The position numbers and the translations under genes are program-made. Shown piece by piece: positions 31,657 to 42,010 of a DNA stretch of 64,000 bases; position 1 is the stretch's first letter, and each line of letters opens with the position of its first letter. The notes beneath the pieces were generated by a model. The model did not search any database, was not told where the DNA came from, and was given only the letters and a program-made list of their open reading frames with translations. This DNA comes from Yersinia massiliensis (lineage in GTDB: Bacteria; Pseudomonadota; Gammaproteobacteria; Enterobacterales; Enterobacteriaceae), in assembly GCF_003048255.1 (NCBI RefSeq), contig NZ_CP028487.1, positions 2,976,001 through 3,040,000 on the forward strand. Direction: 5' to 3'.

Positions 31657-32010
31657 TTTAATCGGTAGGATTTTTCTTGTGAAGTATGAAATTGATGAGA
31701 TCGGGTAAGTTTTTGGATACTGAGGAAAGATAGTTTTAAGCCGGAAGTTTTTTGCGCCCATTATCAGGCGTTGAGTGGGAAGGGTCGCCGCCATCATTCC
31801 ATGAGATACGAAGTTTAGCCGCAAGGCTGTATACTGACGCCAAAGGCGGTGAGTTCGCCCAACATTGACTAGGACACAAGTCAGCCCAAATGACAGCCAA
31901 GTATCAGGATAGTCGAGGTAGTGAGTGGGATGACATTGCTATATGATTGTGACCTTATTTTGATTGATAATGACTTATCAATTATAACATTTTGATTTTA
32001 AAAGAATATT
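31657..32010. other. Non-coding region between umuD and rlmI
   Basis: No convincing gene on either strand. It holds an 8-bp dyad ATTGATAA/TTATCAAT at 31963-31970 and 31975-31982, about 30 bases before the rlmI start. The dyad resembles a Fur or other A/T-rich operator but does not match the 19-bp Fur consensus well. Nothing else was recognised. Confidence 0.5.
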
Positions 32011-33198
32011 ATGATGCGCTTATTTCTTGCTAAAGGACGTGAAAAATCCTTACTTCGTCGCCATCCGTGGATTTTCTCTGGGGCAGTTCAGCGCCTTGAA
32101 GGCAGCGCCCTTCCCGGTGAAACCATTGATATCCTTGATAGCCAAGGCAAATGGTTGGCACGTGCCGCCTATTCACCTGAATCACAAATCCTGGCACGAG
32201 TGTGGACGTTCCAACAAGATGAAGTCGTCGATCGTGAATTCTTTATCCGCCGGTTGCAGCAAGCACAAAGCTGGCGAGATTGGCTGGCGCAACGGGATGG
32301 TTTGAATGGCTACCGTTTAATCGCCGGTGAGTCTGATGGCCTACCCGGTATCACTATCGACCGTTTCCAAAACTTCCTTGTCTTGCAGTTACTCTCTGCC
32401 GGTGCCGAATATCAACGTTCGACGCTGATCAGCGCCCTGCAAGCCTGCTATCCAGAATGCTCTATCTATGACCGTTCTGATGTTTCAGTGCGTAAAAAAG
32501 AGGGTTTACCACTGACCCAAGGGACAGTACTCGGCGAAATGCCACCAGCCCTGTTACCTATCACCGAAAACGGTATGCAGATACTGGTTGATATCCAACA
32601 CGGCCATAAGACCGGTTTTTATTTAGATCAGCGTGATAGTCGGCTCGCTGCACGTAATTATGCCGAAGGTCGCCGCGTTCTGAACTGCTTCTCTTATACC
32701 GGTGCCTTTGCTGTAGCTGCGCTAATGGGGAATTGCCAACAAGTTATCAGTGTCGATACGTCGCAATCCGTGTTAGACATTGCGAAGCAGAATGTAGAAC
32801 TGAACCAGTTAGATCTTAGCAAAGCTGAGTTCGTCCGCGATGATGTGTTCCAACTGCTGCGCCACTACCGCACGCAAGGGGAAAAGTTTGACATGATCAT
32901 CATGGACCCACCAAAATTTGTGGAAAACAAAAGCCAATTGGCCAGCGCCTGCCGTGGCTATAAAGACATTAATATGTTAGCAATACAGTTACTACGCCCA
33001 GGCGGGATCTTATTAAGCTTCTCCTGTTCTGGATTGATGCCAACAGATTTATTCCAAAAAATCTTGGCGGATGCTGCGTTAGATGCAGGTCATGATATAC
33101 AATTTATAGAACAGTTCCGCCAGGCAGCAGATCATCCGGTTATTGCTACCTATCCGGAAGGTTTGTACCTGAAAGGGTTTGCATGTCGGATAGTGTGA
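32011..33198 (+). CDS. rlmI: 23S rRNA m5C1962 methyltransferase
   Basis: A 395-residue protein (E. coli 396). The N-terminal PUA domain starts [20 protein letters not shown] and the Rossmann methyltransferase domain has [19 protein letters not shown]. The catalytic segment is [19 protein letters not shown] and the catalytic cysteine lies in [15 protein letters not shown]. It methylates cytosine 1962 of 23S rRNA using SAM. The start may be 32011 or the next codon. Confidence 0.95.
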   Translation: MMRLFLAKGREKSLLRRHPWIFSGAVQRLEGSALPGETIDILDSQGKWLARAAYSPESQILARVWTFQQDEVVDREFFIRRLQQAQSWRDWLAQRDGLNGYRLIAGESDGLPGITIDRFQNFLVLQLLSAGAEYQRSTLISALQACYPECSIYDRSDVSVRKKEGLPLTQGTVLGEMPPALLPITENGMQILVDIQHGHKTGFYLDQRDSRLAARNYAEGRRVLNCFSYTGAFAVAALMGNCQQVISVDTSQSVLDIAKQNVELNQLDLSKAEFVRDDVFQLLRHYRTQGEKFDMIIMDPPKFVENKSQLASACRGYKDINMLAIQLLRPGGILLSFSCSGLMPTDLFQKILADAALDAGHDIQFIEQFRQAADHPVIATYPEGLYLKGFACRIV

Positions 33199-33259
33199 CT
33201 TGAAATACCCCATAATGCCCTCATATAGAGGGCAGAGTAATGTTTCTCAGGAGGTTATC

Positions 33260-33577
33260 ATGATCGCCAGCAAATTTGGTATTGGTCAGCAAGTTCGCCA
33301 CAGCCTGCACGGCTATTTGGGTGTGGTAATTGATATCGATCCTGAATATTCTCTTGAGCCACCTGAACCTGATGAAGTTGCAAACAATGATACTTTGCGT
33401 TCATCACCTTGGTATCACGTGGTCATTGAGGATGAAGAGGGGCAACCGGTACACACTTACCTCGCTGAAGCACAACTGACATATGAGGATATTGATGCGC
33501 ATCCCGAACAACCATCATTAGATGAACTGGCTGCGTCAATTCGCCATCAGTTACAGGCCCCACGCCTGCGCAATTGA
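33260..33577 (+). CDS. hspQ: Heat shock protein HspQ
   Basis: A 105-residue protein from the ATG at 33260 ([20 protein letters not shown]), which has AGGAGG 5 bases upstream and is the conserved start; a longer frame begins 60 bases earlier. The sequence [20 protein letters not shown] and the end LQAPRLRN are typical. It is a hemimethylated DNA-binding/YccV-type domain that acts as a Lon protease specificity factor and helps degrade DnaA in heat-shocked cells. Confidence 0.95.
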   Translation: MIASKFGIGQQVRHSLHGYLGVVIDIDPEYSLEPPEPDEVANNDTLRSSPWYHVVIEDEEGQPVHTYLAEAQLTYEDIDAHPEQPSLDELAASIRHQLQAPRLRN

Positions 33578-33614
33578 TTAACAGCATACCCAATCTTCAA
33601 TGCATATGATAAAG

Positions 33615-33639
33615 CCCGGCACTCACTGCCGGGTTTTTT
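33615..33639 (+). terminator. hspQ terminator
   Basis: A 7-bp stem CCCGGCA/TGCCGGG with loop CTCAC is followed by TTTTTT. It ends hspQ, which is convergent with yccU. Confidence 0.9.
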
Positions 33640-33690
33640 ATTGCGATGCTCTTATAGCGGAGAATCACGCTAATCAGCACACGAAAAGCT

Positions 33691-34104
33691 CTATTTTTCT
33701 AGCCCCAGTCGCGGGATCTCAATTTTTGGGCAACGGTCCATAACCACCTTTAAACCAGCATCGGCAGCCAATGTTGCCGCTAACTCATTGATAACGCCTA
33801 TCTGCAACCATAATACTTTGGCCCCAATAGCTATTGCCTCTTGCGCGACACCATAGGCAGCCTCTGTGTTGCGGAAGACATCCACCATATCAATCTCATC
33901 AGGAATATCGGCTAATTCAGCGTAAACCTGCTGCCCTAGTAACGTTTTCCCAGCCAATTTAGGGCTAACAGGGATAACTTGATACCCCTGCTGGAGCAAA
34001 TAAGCCATAACACCGTAGCTGGGACGCGATGGGTTATCGCTTGCCCCAACTAACGCAATTGTCTTTACCTGCTGGAGAATCTCTGCAATGTCTTTATCGT
34101 GCAT
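33691..34104 (-). CDS. yccU: CoA-binding domain protein YccU
   Basis: A 137-residue Rossmann-fold CoA-binding protein with TIALVGASDNPSRPSYGVMA (nucleotide loop), then YQVIPVSPKLAGKTLLGQQV and the end VVMDRCPKIEIPRL. The whole chain is the domain also found in ADP-forming acyl-CoA synthetases, without catalytic partner. Function is not known. Confidence 0.92.
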   Translation of the reverse strand: MHDKDIAEILQQVKTIALVGASDNPSRPSYGVMAYLLQQGYQVIPVSPKLAGKTLLGQQVYAELADIPDEIDMVDVFRNTEAAYGVAQEAIAIGAKVLWLQIGVINELAATLAADAGLKVVMDRCPKIEIPRLGLEK

Positions 34105-34420
34105 TTTCAGTTCCTCTGATGCGCTAAAAGAATGTTCCTAGCCATTTGCATTTGGATGGATTTAGAAAAGTTAGAAGATCGCCTAAGTGTATATCATGCT
34201 AAAAAACGCGGTTAAACACGGTCTAATTGATTTCGCTTAATAGACATAACATTAATAGTTGTTAGATTACTTATTTTATCTTTATAATTCATTAAGATAA
34301 ACATGACAGACTCATGCCGAATATTACAAACGGTAAATAAATGTGGGCGCACGGAAAGACTTTGACACATTATCTCGCCTGTCTGACAATGTAAGTGGAT
34401 ATCGCCTTCAGGAGCAACAC

Positions 34421-35104
34421 ATGAAATTTGGTCTGGTGGTCGCAGGGATTTTGGCCGTTTGCTTTAGTGCTTCAGCACTCGCCACGACCTTAAAACTTGC
34501 ACCGGAAATTGACCTGTTGGTGGTCGATGGCAAAAATATGTCTGGCTCTTTACTCAAGGGGGCCGACAGTTTGGAGCTAAACAGCGGGCAGCATCAGATT
34601 CTGTTCAAAGTGGCAAAACCATTACCGGCAGAACCGAAAATATTGTACACCTCCCCCCCATTGGTCGTGGTGTTCAATACTCGTAACGTTCGCTCCGTCG
34701 CCATAAAATTGCCGGTTATTGATTCCGAACGAGATGGGCATAAGTTCTCGAAAAAACCCGAGTTTCAACTTATCGGCGATAATGGTCGCCCATTGATCGT
34801 GCGCCATGATGTACTGCATGAAGAAAACCTTGGCGCAGCCATCACACTTGAAACAGCAATGGCCACCTATAATGTGGGTCAACACAGCGCATCTGTTCCT
34901 TCATTTGCCACCATTCCGCCTTCACCAGCAAGTGCTGTGCCTGGTACTACTATTGCAGTCGCAGGAACAAATGCAGCGCAGAAAACCACTCGCCTGCAAG
35001 GTGAGAATGTGGCTGAACAGATGCTGCAATACTGGTTCTTACAAGCTGATGCCGAAACTCAGCAACGCTTCCTGATTTGGGCCAAAAAACCACCGACAAA
35101 ATAA
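34421..35104 (+). CDS. yccT: Periplasmic DUF2057 protein YccT (CsgI-like)
   Basis: About 227 residues from the ATG at 34421 ([20 protein letters not shown]), which has AGGAGCA upstream; a longer frame lacks a ribosome site. A signal peptide ends near ALAT. The DUF2057 domain ([20 protein letters not shown], then [20 protein letters not shown]) follows, then a Pro/Ser/Ala-rich linker around residues 150-195 and a C-terminal helix ([20 protein letters not shown]). YccT was linked to inhibition of curli assembly in E. coli. Confidence 0.9.
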   Translation: MKFGLVVAGILAVCFSASALATTLKLAPEIDLLVVDGKNMSGSLLKGADSLELNSGQHQILFKVAKPLPAEPKILYTSPPLVVVFNTRNVRSVAIKLPVIDSERDGHKFSKKPEFQLIGDNGRPLIVRHDVLHEENLGAAITLETAMATYNVGQHSASVPSFATIPPSPASAVPGTTIAVAGTNAAQKTTRLQGENVAEQMLQYWFLQADAETQQRFLIWAKKPPTK

Positions 35105-35238
35105 CCACGTTGTTTTGGCCGTTTTTAAACATCAGGTTATGCTTGTTTCTTCGCATTTCTTTGCGTTAACGCTATGCACAAAATATCCATTTCAGTAATC
35201 TGTCAGTAAACCGCTAGCTCTTACTGAAGGATATTTTG

Positions 35239-35697
35239 ATGGAACTCACCACCCGCACGATGGCGGCACGTAAGCATATTGCCCTTGTCTCCCATGACCA
35301 CTGCAAAAAATCACTGCTCGAATGGGTGATGGAAAACAGAGATCTTTTAGCGCAGCACGAACTGTATGCAACTGGCACCACGGGCAATCTGGTACAGAAT
35401 GCGACCGGGATTGACGTCCACTGTTTGCTCAGTGGTCCAATGGGCGGGGATCAGGAAGTCGGTGCGCTGATATCTGAAAAGAAAATCGATATTTTGATTT
35501 TCTTTTGGGACCCACTGAACGCCGTACCTCATGATCCCGATGTCAAAGCACTGCTGCGTTTAGCAACTGTCTGGAATATACCGGTCGCCACTAACCGCTC
35601 AACCGCAGATTTCTTAATTGGTTCAGCACTGTTTCATGGCGAAGTGACCATTGCTATCCCTGATTATGATCGCTACTTAAAGCAGCGTCTGAAATAA
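35239..35697 (+). CDS. mgsA: Methylglyoxal synthase
   Basis: A 152-residue protein, the size of the E. coli enzyme, from the ATG at 35239 ([20 protein letters not shown]). Substrate motifs are visible: [30 protein letters not shown] and [20 protein letters not shown] with the conserved Asp and His. It converts dihydroxyacetone phosphate to methylglyoxal. It lies between yccT and helD, as in E. coli. Confidence 0.97.
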   Translation: MELTTRTMAARKHIALVSHDHCKKSLLEWVMENRDLLAQHELYATGTTGNLVQNATGIDVHCLLSGPMGGDQEVGALISEKKIDILIFFWDPLNAVPHDPDVKALLRLATVWNIPVATNRSTADFLIGSALFHGEVTIAIPDYDRYLKQRLK

Positions 35698-35703
35698 CCA
35701 TCA

Positions 35704-35727
35704 AGCCCGGTGATAAAACACCGGGCT
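35704..35727. terminator. Bidirectional terminator between mgsA and helD
   Basis: A perfect 9-bp stem AGCCCGGTG/CACCGGGCT with loop ATAAAA separates the convergent genes. Confidence 0.8.
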
Positions 35728-35736
35728 AAATCTTAG

Positions 35737-37791
35737 CTAGGGTTTGCGCTGGCTCGGGACACCCAGTTCACTGAGTTGATCAATAAATACGGAGGGGTTA
35801 GACGTATCTTGCAGTAACCAGACTTGATGTTTTGCTCGGGTCATGGCGACATAAAGCAAGCGCCGCTCTTCCGCATCAGCAAAATCCTCAGGTGCCGGTA
35901 GCAATACATCTTCCAGAATGGATTCTCGTGCCACAGCAGGAAAACCGTCATTCCCTTCATGCAAACCCGCAATGATCACATACTCCGCCTGCTGCCCTTT
36001 ACTGGCATGAATAGTCATAAAATCAATGTTCAGTTTGGGCCAACGTGTAGCTGCTTTTTGCAAGATTTCAGGGCGTAAATGATGATAGCGCGCCAATATC
36101 AGGATACGTTCGTCATCCTTAACGAAACCACTTAACTTATCTAGCAGCGCTTCAAGTTGATCGTTCGGTAAAATCATCACTGACTTTTTATTGCCTTTGC
36201 TCAGGCTATTCAGTGGTTTTTTTAATTGGTAGGGATTTTGCTGAATAAATCGATTCGCAATTTCACCAATACGGTCGTTAAAGCGATAGGTCGTATCCAA
36301 TGCACACTCCGCCCCTTCGCCGAAATTCTGGCTGAACGCAGTGGTCAGTGAAAGCTCTGCACCACTGAATCGGTAGATTGCCTGCCAATCATCACCGACA
36401 GCAAACAAGCAAGTTTGCTTATTTTGTTTACGCAAAGCGGTCAGTAACATAGCTCGCTGCGGCGAGATATCCTGAAATTCATCAACTAAGATATGCTTCC
36501 AAGGACTGACAAAGCGCCCTTTATCCAACAAGTTTACCGCCTGATGAATCAGCCCCGAGAAATCAACCGCACCCTCTTCTTTTAATGCTGTTTTCCATGC
36601 TTTAAGTAAAGGGGCCATTAACCGTATACGCTTCTGAAAGAGATCTCGTATTTCTTCATCAGCTTGCTCAATCATTTCGGCTTGGCTACCACCATGCATG
36701 CGCATCAGCCCTAACCAACGCTCGAGTCGCCCAGCCAAACGTGCAGCAAGCCGTTTATCTTGCCAAAAATCACCGTCGGCGACATCCCATTCCAGCTCAT
36801 CAGTCAGCCATTCACGCCAGCCTTTCGCTTGGGCTTTTTTCTCGCTGCACTGCTGCTGCCAATGCTTAATGAGTAGCGACCTTCTGGCTTGACTATCAGA
36901 CTCCAACTTGCTGATAGCAGGGGTTTTACGACTACCCTGCTGAATAATATGCAATGCAAGCGCATGGAATGTCTTGGCCTGAATATCATCCACCGCCAAG
37001 CGTTCTTTGATACGGCTATTCATTTCATCAGCCGCTTGGCGACCGAATGCCAACAGTAAGATTTGCTCTGGTAACGCATCATTGCGGCGTAATAGCCAAC
37101 CTGCACGGGCCACCAGCACCGATGTTTTACCACTACCCGCACCAGCCAGCACCAATACCGAATCTTCGCCATTGACCACTGCGCGGCTCTGCGATTCATT
37201 TAGTGGTGAACTTTCAACACTCTGGAAGAATTCTTGGTGCACCTCGAGCATTCGCTGCGTCCATTGCTGATTGCGACGATCAACGCTGCGGCGACCTTGC
37301 TGTAACCAACGCAAACAAAGTTCATAATCTGCGCGACAAGACTCAAATTCCGCCAGCCGTTGTACCGGCATCGGTAACGCGGCAAAAGCCTCACGGATAG
37401 CATCTTGCAACTGACCTAATTCACTACGTTTGAACCATTTATCTTGCTGCTCAATTCGCTTAATTGACTCAACTTGCTTATGCAAAACCTCAACACAGAC
37501 CAGGCTCATCTCCTCACTCCATTGCTGCCAGATGCCCAGTAAATGATGATAAAAACGCTGAGTCTCTTGCCATTCAGTACCATGCAAGCGCACAACTTGC
37601 TGATTTGGCAATTCAAACTCCATCTCACCCCAGACAATACCGCGCTTGCATTGGATGTTAACCAACTGGTTAAAAGGGATCAGGTACTGATGTTTATCAC
37701 CGCATACTTCGATGCCCGCATTCAGCAAGCGAACCCGATTATAGGGATGCTGGGCCAGATGCTTGCCAAAAGATGTCGCCTTAAGTTCCAT
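35737..37791 (-). CDS. helD: DNA helicase IV (HelD, UvrD/Rep-like superfamily 1)
   Basis: A 684-residue protein equal in size to E. coli helicase IV. The N-terminal 110 residues are the domain that starts MELKATSFGKHLAQHPYNRV. Helicase motifs follow: Walker A LVLAGAGSGKTSVLVARAGW near residue 215, ILVDEFQDISPQRAM near residue 440, LFAVGDDWQAIYRFSGAELS, then VAMTRAKHQVWLL at the end. It is a 3'-to-5' DNA helicase. Confidence 0.97.
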   Translation of the reverse strand: MELKATSFGKHLAQHPYNRVRLLNAGIEVCGDKHQYLIPFNQLVNIQCKRGIVWGEMEFELPNQQVVRLHGTEWQETQRFYHHLLGIWQQWSEEMSLVCVEVLHKQVESIKRIEQQDKWFKRSELGQLQDAIREAFAALPMPVQRLAEFESCRADYELCLRWLQQGRRSVDRRNQQWTQRMLEVHQEFFQSVESSPLNESQSRAVVNGEDSVLVLAGAGSGKTSVLVARAGWLLRRNDALPEQILLLAFGRQAADEMNSRIKERLAVDDIQAKTFHALALHIIQQGSRKTPAISKLESDSQARRSLLIKHWQQQCSEKKAQAKGWREWLTDELEWDVADGDFWQDKRLAARLAGRLERWLGLMRMHGGSQAEMIEQADEEIRDLFQKRIRLMAPLLKAWKTALKEEGAVDFSGLIHQAVNLLDKGRFVSPWKHILVDEFQDISPQRAMLLTALRKQNKQTCLFAVGDDWQAIYRFSGAELSLTTAFSQNFGEGAECALDTTYRFNDRIGEIANRFIQQNPYQLKKPLNSLSKGNKKSVMILPNDQLEALLDKLSGFVKDDERILILARYHHLRPEILQKAATRWPKLNIDFMTIHASKGQQAEYVIIAGLHEGNDGFPAVARESILEDVLLPAPEDFADAEERRLLYVAMTRAKHQVWLLQDTSNPSVFIDQLSELGVPSQRKP

Positions 37792-37985
37792 ATCTGCGCG
37801 CCATAACTCGTATTAAGTGAATTGAAATAACATAGTGGAGTGTAAATAAAATAATTGAGTTTAAACAACAGGTATCCGATAGTTGAAGCAGGAAACTATC
37901 CCGTGTTATGCATATATACTGGATAGTCTGTGTTGTTACTCACCCGCATTGCGGTTTTTTTATTCAGTAAGGCAGATAAATCACT

Positions 37986-38438
37986 ATGCGTACTGTATTG
38001 AACGTCCTTAATTTTGTATTAGGTGGTTTTTTCACCACTCTCGGTTGGCTATTAGCCACCGTGGTGAGCGTTATCTTAATTTTCACCTTACCACTAACCC
38101 GCTCTTGCTGGGAAATTACTAAGCTATCATTTCTTCCTTATGGTAATGAGGCGATCCATGTCAATGAATTATACCCAGAAAAAAGTAATGCTCTGCTAAC
38201 TGCGGGCGGTTCTTTATTAAATATTGTCTGGTTTGTTTTATTCGGCTGGTGGCTATGTCTATCCCATATTGTCACCGGTATTGTGCAATGCATAACCATT
38301 ATCGGTATCCCTGTAGGGATCGCCAATTTTAAAATTGCGGCTATCGCATTATGGCCAGTGGGTCGCCGTGTCGTTTCAGTCGAAGTGGCGCAGCAGGCCA
38401 GAATCGCCAATGCTCAACGCCAATTTCAGCAACGTTGA
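37986..38438 (+). CDS. yccF: Inner membrane protein YccF
   Basis: A 150-residue protein with two hydrophobic hairpins (RTVLNVLNFVLGGFFTTLGW, then LLNIVWFVLFGWWLCLSHIV and IVQCITIIGIPVGIANFKIA) and the family motif RSCWEITKLSFLPYGNEAIH. The function is unknown. It lies 23 bases before yccS and is probably co-transcribed with it. Confidence 0.95.
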   Translation: MRTVLNVLNFVLGGFFTTLGWLLATVVSVILIFTLPLTRSCWEITKLSFLPYGNEAIHVNELYPEKSNALLTAGGSLLNIVWFVLFGWWLCLSHIVTGIVQCITIIGIPVGIANFKIAAIALWPVGRRVVSVEVAQQARIANAQRQFQQR

Positions 38439-38461
38439 TCTTTCAGTTTTAGAGGTTTTTT

Positions 38462-40597
38462 GTGCTCAATTTCGTCACTGGTTTACGCCGTTATGTCTAC
38501 AATAGTAGCCTGCTTTATCATGTCCGAATTTTTATCGCATTAGCAGGCGTAACGGCAGTTCCATGGTGGATTGATCAACCTAAACTGACGATTCCGCTCA
38601 CATTGGGTGTCGTTGCTGCAGCATTAACGGATTTGGATGACCGCCTCGCTGGGCGGTTACGTAATCTCTTTATTACGCTAATCTGTTTTTTTGTCGCATC
38701 GGCCTCCATAGAACTTTTATTTCCCTACCCTTGGTTTTTTGCCCTCGGTCTGACCCTATCAACTTGCGGTTTTATACTGCTGGGCGCATTAGGCCAACGT
38801 TATGCGACCATTGCTTTTGGCGCATTGTTGATTGCCATCTACACCATGCTGGGGACTTCTATGTATCAGATTTGGTATCAGCAGCCCCTACTACTGATAC
38901 TGGGTGCCGTCTGGTACAACCTATTAACGCTTTGCGGCCATCTTATCTTTCCTATTCGCCCCTTACAGGACAATTTGGCCCGCTGTTATCAGCAGCTCGC
39001 ACGCTATTTAGAAGCTAAGGCCAATTTATTTGACCCCGATCTTGAACCTGATGTCGATCAGCCCATTATTGATGTGGCGATGGCGAACGGAACATTAGTC
39101 ACAACATTAAATCAGGCCAAAGCTTCGCTGGTGACGCGATTGAAAGGTGACCGAGGACAACGTGGGACTCGGCGAACCCTTCATTATTATTTTGTCGCGC
39201 AAGATATTCATGAGCGAGCCAGTTCATCGCATGTCCAATACCAAGCATTGCGCGAGAAATTCCGTTACAGCGATGTTCTCTTTCGTTTTCAGCGCTTATT
39301 GAACATGCAAGCCAGAGCCTGTATGCAGCTCTCACAATCCATACTAATGCGGCAAAAGTATCAACATGACCCTCGTTTCGAACGTGCCTTCACTTTTTTA
39401 GATGCTGCATTGGCCAGAGAGCTCGCTAATAATGAACACGCGCAGCAAGTTAAGGCGCTATCACATTTACTGAAAAACTTGCGGGCAATTGATGCACAAC
39501 TGGCGGGAATTGAGTCAGAACAGGACTTAGCAGAAGACCCTCAACCAGAAAGCCGTTTATCTGACGATCGTCTGACTGGGTGGAGTGATATCAAGCTACG
39601 GATTAGCCGCCACCTGACACCAAAATCAGCACTGTTTCGCCATGCTATTCGGATGTCCCTTGTACTCTGTGTCGGCTATGCCTTTATCCAAGTTACCGGC
39701 ATGCGCCACGGTTATTGGATCTTGCTAACCAGCCTGTTTGTCTGCCAACCCAACTATAATGCTACCCGTCGCCGCCTCGCACTTCGTATCATCGGGACGT
39801 TAGCTGGGATACTCATTGGCTTACCTATCCTCTATTTTGTGCCCTCTATTGAAGGGCAGTTAATCCTGATCGTCATTACGGGTGTATTGTTTTTTGCCTT
39901 CCGCAATGTTCAATATGCCCACGCCACAATGTTCATCACCTTATTGGTTTTGCTCTGCTTTAACTTGTTAGGCGAAGGATTTGAAGTCGCTGCACCACGT
40001 GTATTCGATACCTTACTCGGATGTGCTATTGCCTGGGTTGCCGTGAGTTTTATCTGGCCAGACTGGAAGTTCCGTCAACTCCCGACCGTCGTTCACAAAA
40101 CATTGAATGCGAACTGCCGCTATCTCGATGCTATTTTGGTGCAATATTATCAAGGCAAAGATAATAGTCTGCCCTACCGTATTGCGCGCCGAGATGCACA
40201 TAATTGCGATGCCGAACTCGCTTCTGTCATTTCAAATATGTCCGCTGAGCCCAAAAACAATCCAGAAACCCAAGAAGCAGCATTCCGCTTACTCTGCCTA
40301 AACCACACCATGCTCAGTTATATTTCTGCATTAGGTGCTCACCGCGAGAAACTGACGAATACGGCCACATTGAATTTACTCAATGATGCTATTTGTTATG
40401 TCGAGGGCACACTTGAGCAAGAGCAACCTGACAGCACACAAATGTCTCAAGTATTAACCGGCTTATCTACCCGGCTGCAAGAGTGCAATCCTGAGCCGGA
40501 GAGTAAAGACCAATTGGTGTTGCAGCAGATTGGCTTACTGCTTGAACTGTTACCTGAACTGAGTGAACTGAATAAACGTATCAGTCAGACCGGATAA
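38462..40597 (+). CDS. yccS: Inner membrane protein YccS, FUSC/aromatic acid exporter family
   Basis: A 711-residue protein starting with GTG. Two blocks of transmembrane helices are seen, at about residues 20-160 (IPLTLGVVAAALTDLDDRLA, YATIAFGALLIAIYTMLG) and about 390-530 (HGYWILLTSLFVCQPNYNAT, LRIIGTLAGILIGLPILYFV), separated by a cytoplasmic domain with ARYLEAKANLFDPDL. This two-repeat layout is typical of the family. The substrate is unknown. Confidence 0.95.
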   Translation: MLNFVTGLRRYVYNSSLLYHVRIFIALAGVTAVPWWIDQPKLTIPLTLGVVAAALTDLDDRLAGRLRNLFITLICFFVASASIELLFPYPWFFALGLTLSTCGFILLGALGQRYATIAFGALLIAIYTMLGTSMYQIWYQQPLLLILGAVWYNLLTLCGHLIFPIRPLQDNLARCYQQLARYLEAKANLFDPDLEPDVDQPIIDVAMANGTLVTTLNQAKASLVTRLKGDRGQRGTRRTLHYYFVAQDIHERASSSHVQYQALREKFRYSDVLFRFQRLLNMQARACMQLSQSILMRQKYQHDPRFERAFTFLDAALARELANNEHAQQVKALSHLLKNLRAIDAQLAGIESEQDLAEDPQPESRLSDDRLTGWSDIKLRISRHLTPKSALFRHAIRMSLVLCVGYAFIQVTGMRHGYWILLTSLFVCQPNYNATRRRLALRIIGTLAGILIGLPILYFVPSIEGQLILIVITGVLFFAFRNVQYAHATMFITLLVLLCFNLLGEGFEVAAPRVFDTLLGCAIAWVAVSFIWPDWKFRQLPTVVHKTLNANCRYLDAILVQYYQGKDNSLPYRIARRDAHNCDAELASVISNMSAEPKNNPETQEAAFRLLCLNHTMLSYISALGAHREKLTNTATLNLLNDAICYVEGTLEQEQPDSTQMSQVLTGLSTRLQECNPEPESKDQLVLQQIGLLLELLPELSELNKRISQTG

Positions 40598-40623
40598 CTT
40601 TGTCTATCAGACAATAAAAGCGC

Positions 40624-40649
40624 CATGGGCTGATTTTTATTAGCCCATG
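40624..40649. terminator. Hairpin between yccS and sxy
   Basis: CATGGGCT and AGCCCATG form an 8-bp stem around a 10-base AT-rich loop between two convergent genes. Confidence 0.6.
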
Positions 40650-40650
40650 A

Positions 40651-41274
40651 TCAGGCTGTTTCATACATTGCGCCGATGTGTATTTCAAACCATTCAATCA
40701 GCTCAACTCGTATCATTAGTGGCAGAGCAGCGTAGTGATAGCCACTAATAGCCCCCGCTAGCGACAATAATATGTTTATCCCGAGCGAGCCTCGCAAAGC
40801 GCGTAATTTAAGGTAACACCGCTTTGCGCCTTCAAGGCGTAAATCTGATGCATTTTTGATACCGACTCGCCATAACAGGCGTTCGAGGCTGGCGCTCAGA
40901 TTAGGTAAATCCTTCAGCCGAACAGTTGGCCCTTTTTTGCTTAAAATCTCAGTTTTAGCTTCTTCGTAAGCCCGCTTGGCAAAATGGCATAATGTCCGTT
41001 CGTCATCCCAAAGATAAGTATCCACCCTGTAATAGCGCAGTAGGATCGGCGCTCCGCGTTTGGCATAAACAAGGTTCGTCATCCCTCTGGCACGAAAGAC
41101 TCCCTCGACCTGATCATTCGCCCGCAAATACAGTTCTCCCTCAGAAACGACCGCAAACATAATCCCATTAGCCAATAGGCTATAGCCGCCAAATTGTGAG
41201 CGGACCGTGATCTGACCTAAAAAATCAAAACAATCTCGTGCTTGCATGATTTTGTTTTCTGATGCGTTTTTCAT
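40651..41274 (-). CDS. sxy: Competence regulator Sxy/TfoX
   Basis: A 207-residue protein. TfoX N- and C-terminal domains are seen: FLGQITVRSQFGGYSLLANG, VFAVVSEGELYLRANDQVEG, then LKDLPNLSASLERLLWRVGI. It helps CRP act at CRP-S promoters of DNA uptake genes. It is divergent from sulA as in E. coli. Confidence 0.92.
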   Translation of the reverse strand: MKNASENKIMQARDCFDFLGQITVRSQFGGYSLLANGIMFAVVSEGELYLRANDQVEGVFRARGMTNLVYAKRGAPILLRYYRVDTYLWDDERTLCHFAKRAYEEAKTEILSKKGPTVRLKDLPNLSASLERLLWRVGIKNASDLRLEGAKRCYLKLRALRGSLGINILLSLAGAISGYHYAALPLMIRVELIEWFEIHIGAMYETA

Positions 41275-41465
41275 GACTACTCCTTTAGTAAAAATCCGAA
41301 CTAACGTCCCTATTCAGTTGCAATAAGTGTAAGAGGAACAACTAATTAAAAAATACTTAAAATGGATTACCGAGCCAAATACAAAATGAATTTGCACGGA
41401 TTTACTTCACAATTATGCGAAGCGTCTTGTAAAAATTTAGTTGATCTTCTAACAAACAGTGACTA

Positions 41466-41481
41466 CTGTATATGCATACAG
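41466..41481. promoter_or_regulatory. LexA (SOS) box of sulA
   Basis: CTGTATATGCATACAG lies 22 bases before the sulA start and is identical to the umuD box. Confidence 0.95.
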
Positions 41482-41503
41482 CACACTACAGGCGAGGTTA
41501 ATC

Positions 41504-42010
41504 ATGCGCACTCAATCACTTAAACCTTATCAAGCTAATTATCATTCTCTTGTTACCAGCGATGCCGTGGAAAGAGTTGATGCACCATCAGATTGTGGTC
41601 TTATCAGTGAACTTGTGTACAGTGCAAACCAGCCTGCAGTAACCCAGTTATTGCTTCCTTTATTACAACAACTCGGTAAACAAGCTCGGTGGCTTTTATG
41701 GTTAACACCACAACAGAAATTGAGTCGTTTGTGGTTACAACAGTCCGGCCTACCCGCAAGTAAAGTCGTTCAAGTAAGACAAATCAGCCCATTATCGACT
41801 GTCGATGCGATGGAAAAAGCATTATTGACGGGAAATTACAGTGTCGTACTGGGTTGGTTACCTGAGTTATCAGATGATGATCGTGCTCGTTTACATTTAG
41901 CGGCAAAGCTAGGAAATACTTACGGGTTTGTTATGCATCCGCTAAATGACACAAAAACGGTTCAAGGACAGTGCGCAACGTTAAAAATTCATTCTTCTTT
42001 GTATCATTAA
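41504..42010 (+). CDS. sulA: SOS cell division inhibitor SulA
   Basis: A 168-residue protein from the ATG at 41504 ([20 protein letters not shown]); a longer frame would begin inside the LexA box and is rejected. The conserved part has [40 protein letters not shown] and the C-terminal segment IHSSLYH recognised by Lon. It binds FtsZ to halt division during SOS and is removed by Lon. It lies upstream of ompA, as in E. coli. Confidence 0.97.
   Translation: MRTQSLKPYQANYHSLVTSDAVERVDAPSDCGLISELVYSANQPAVTQLLLPLLQQLGKQARWLLWLTPQQKLSRLWLQQSGLPASKVVQVRQISPLSTVDAMEKALLTGNYSVVLGWLPELSDDDRARLHLAAKLGNTYGFVMHPLNDTKTVQGQCATLKIHSSLYH

Noticed and set aside
31630..31824. Small minus-strand frame upstream of umuD
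   Set aside because: It spans the LexA box and has no recognisable protein features or ribosome site.
31963..31982. ATTGATAA/TTATCAAT dyad as a Fur box for rlmI
   Set aside because: The spacing is wrong for the 7-1-7 Fur form and rlmI has no known iron control; noted only as a dyad.
41459..41503. N-terminal extension of SulA
   Set aside because: It would start inside the LexA operator; the conserved start MRTQSL is at 41504.
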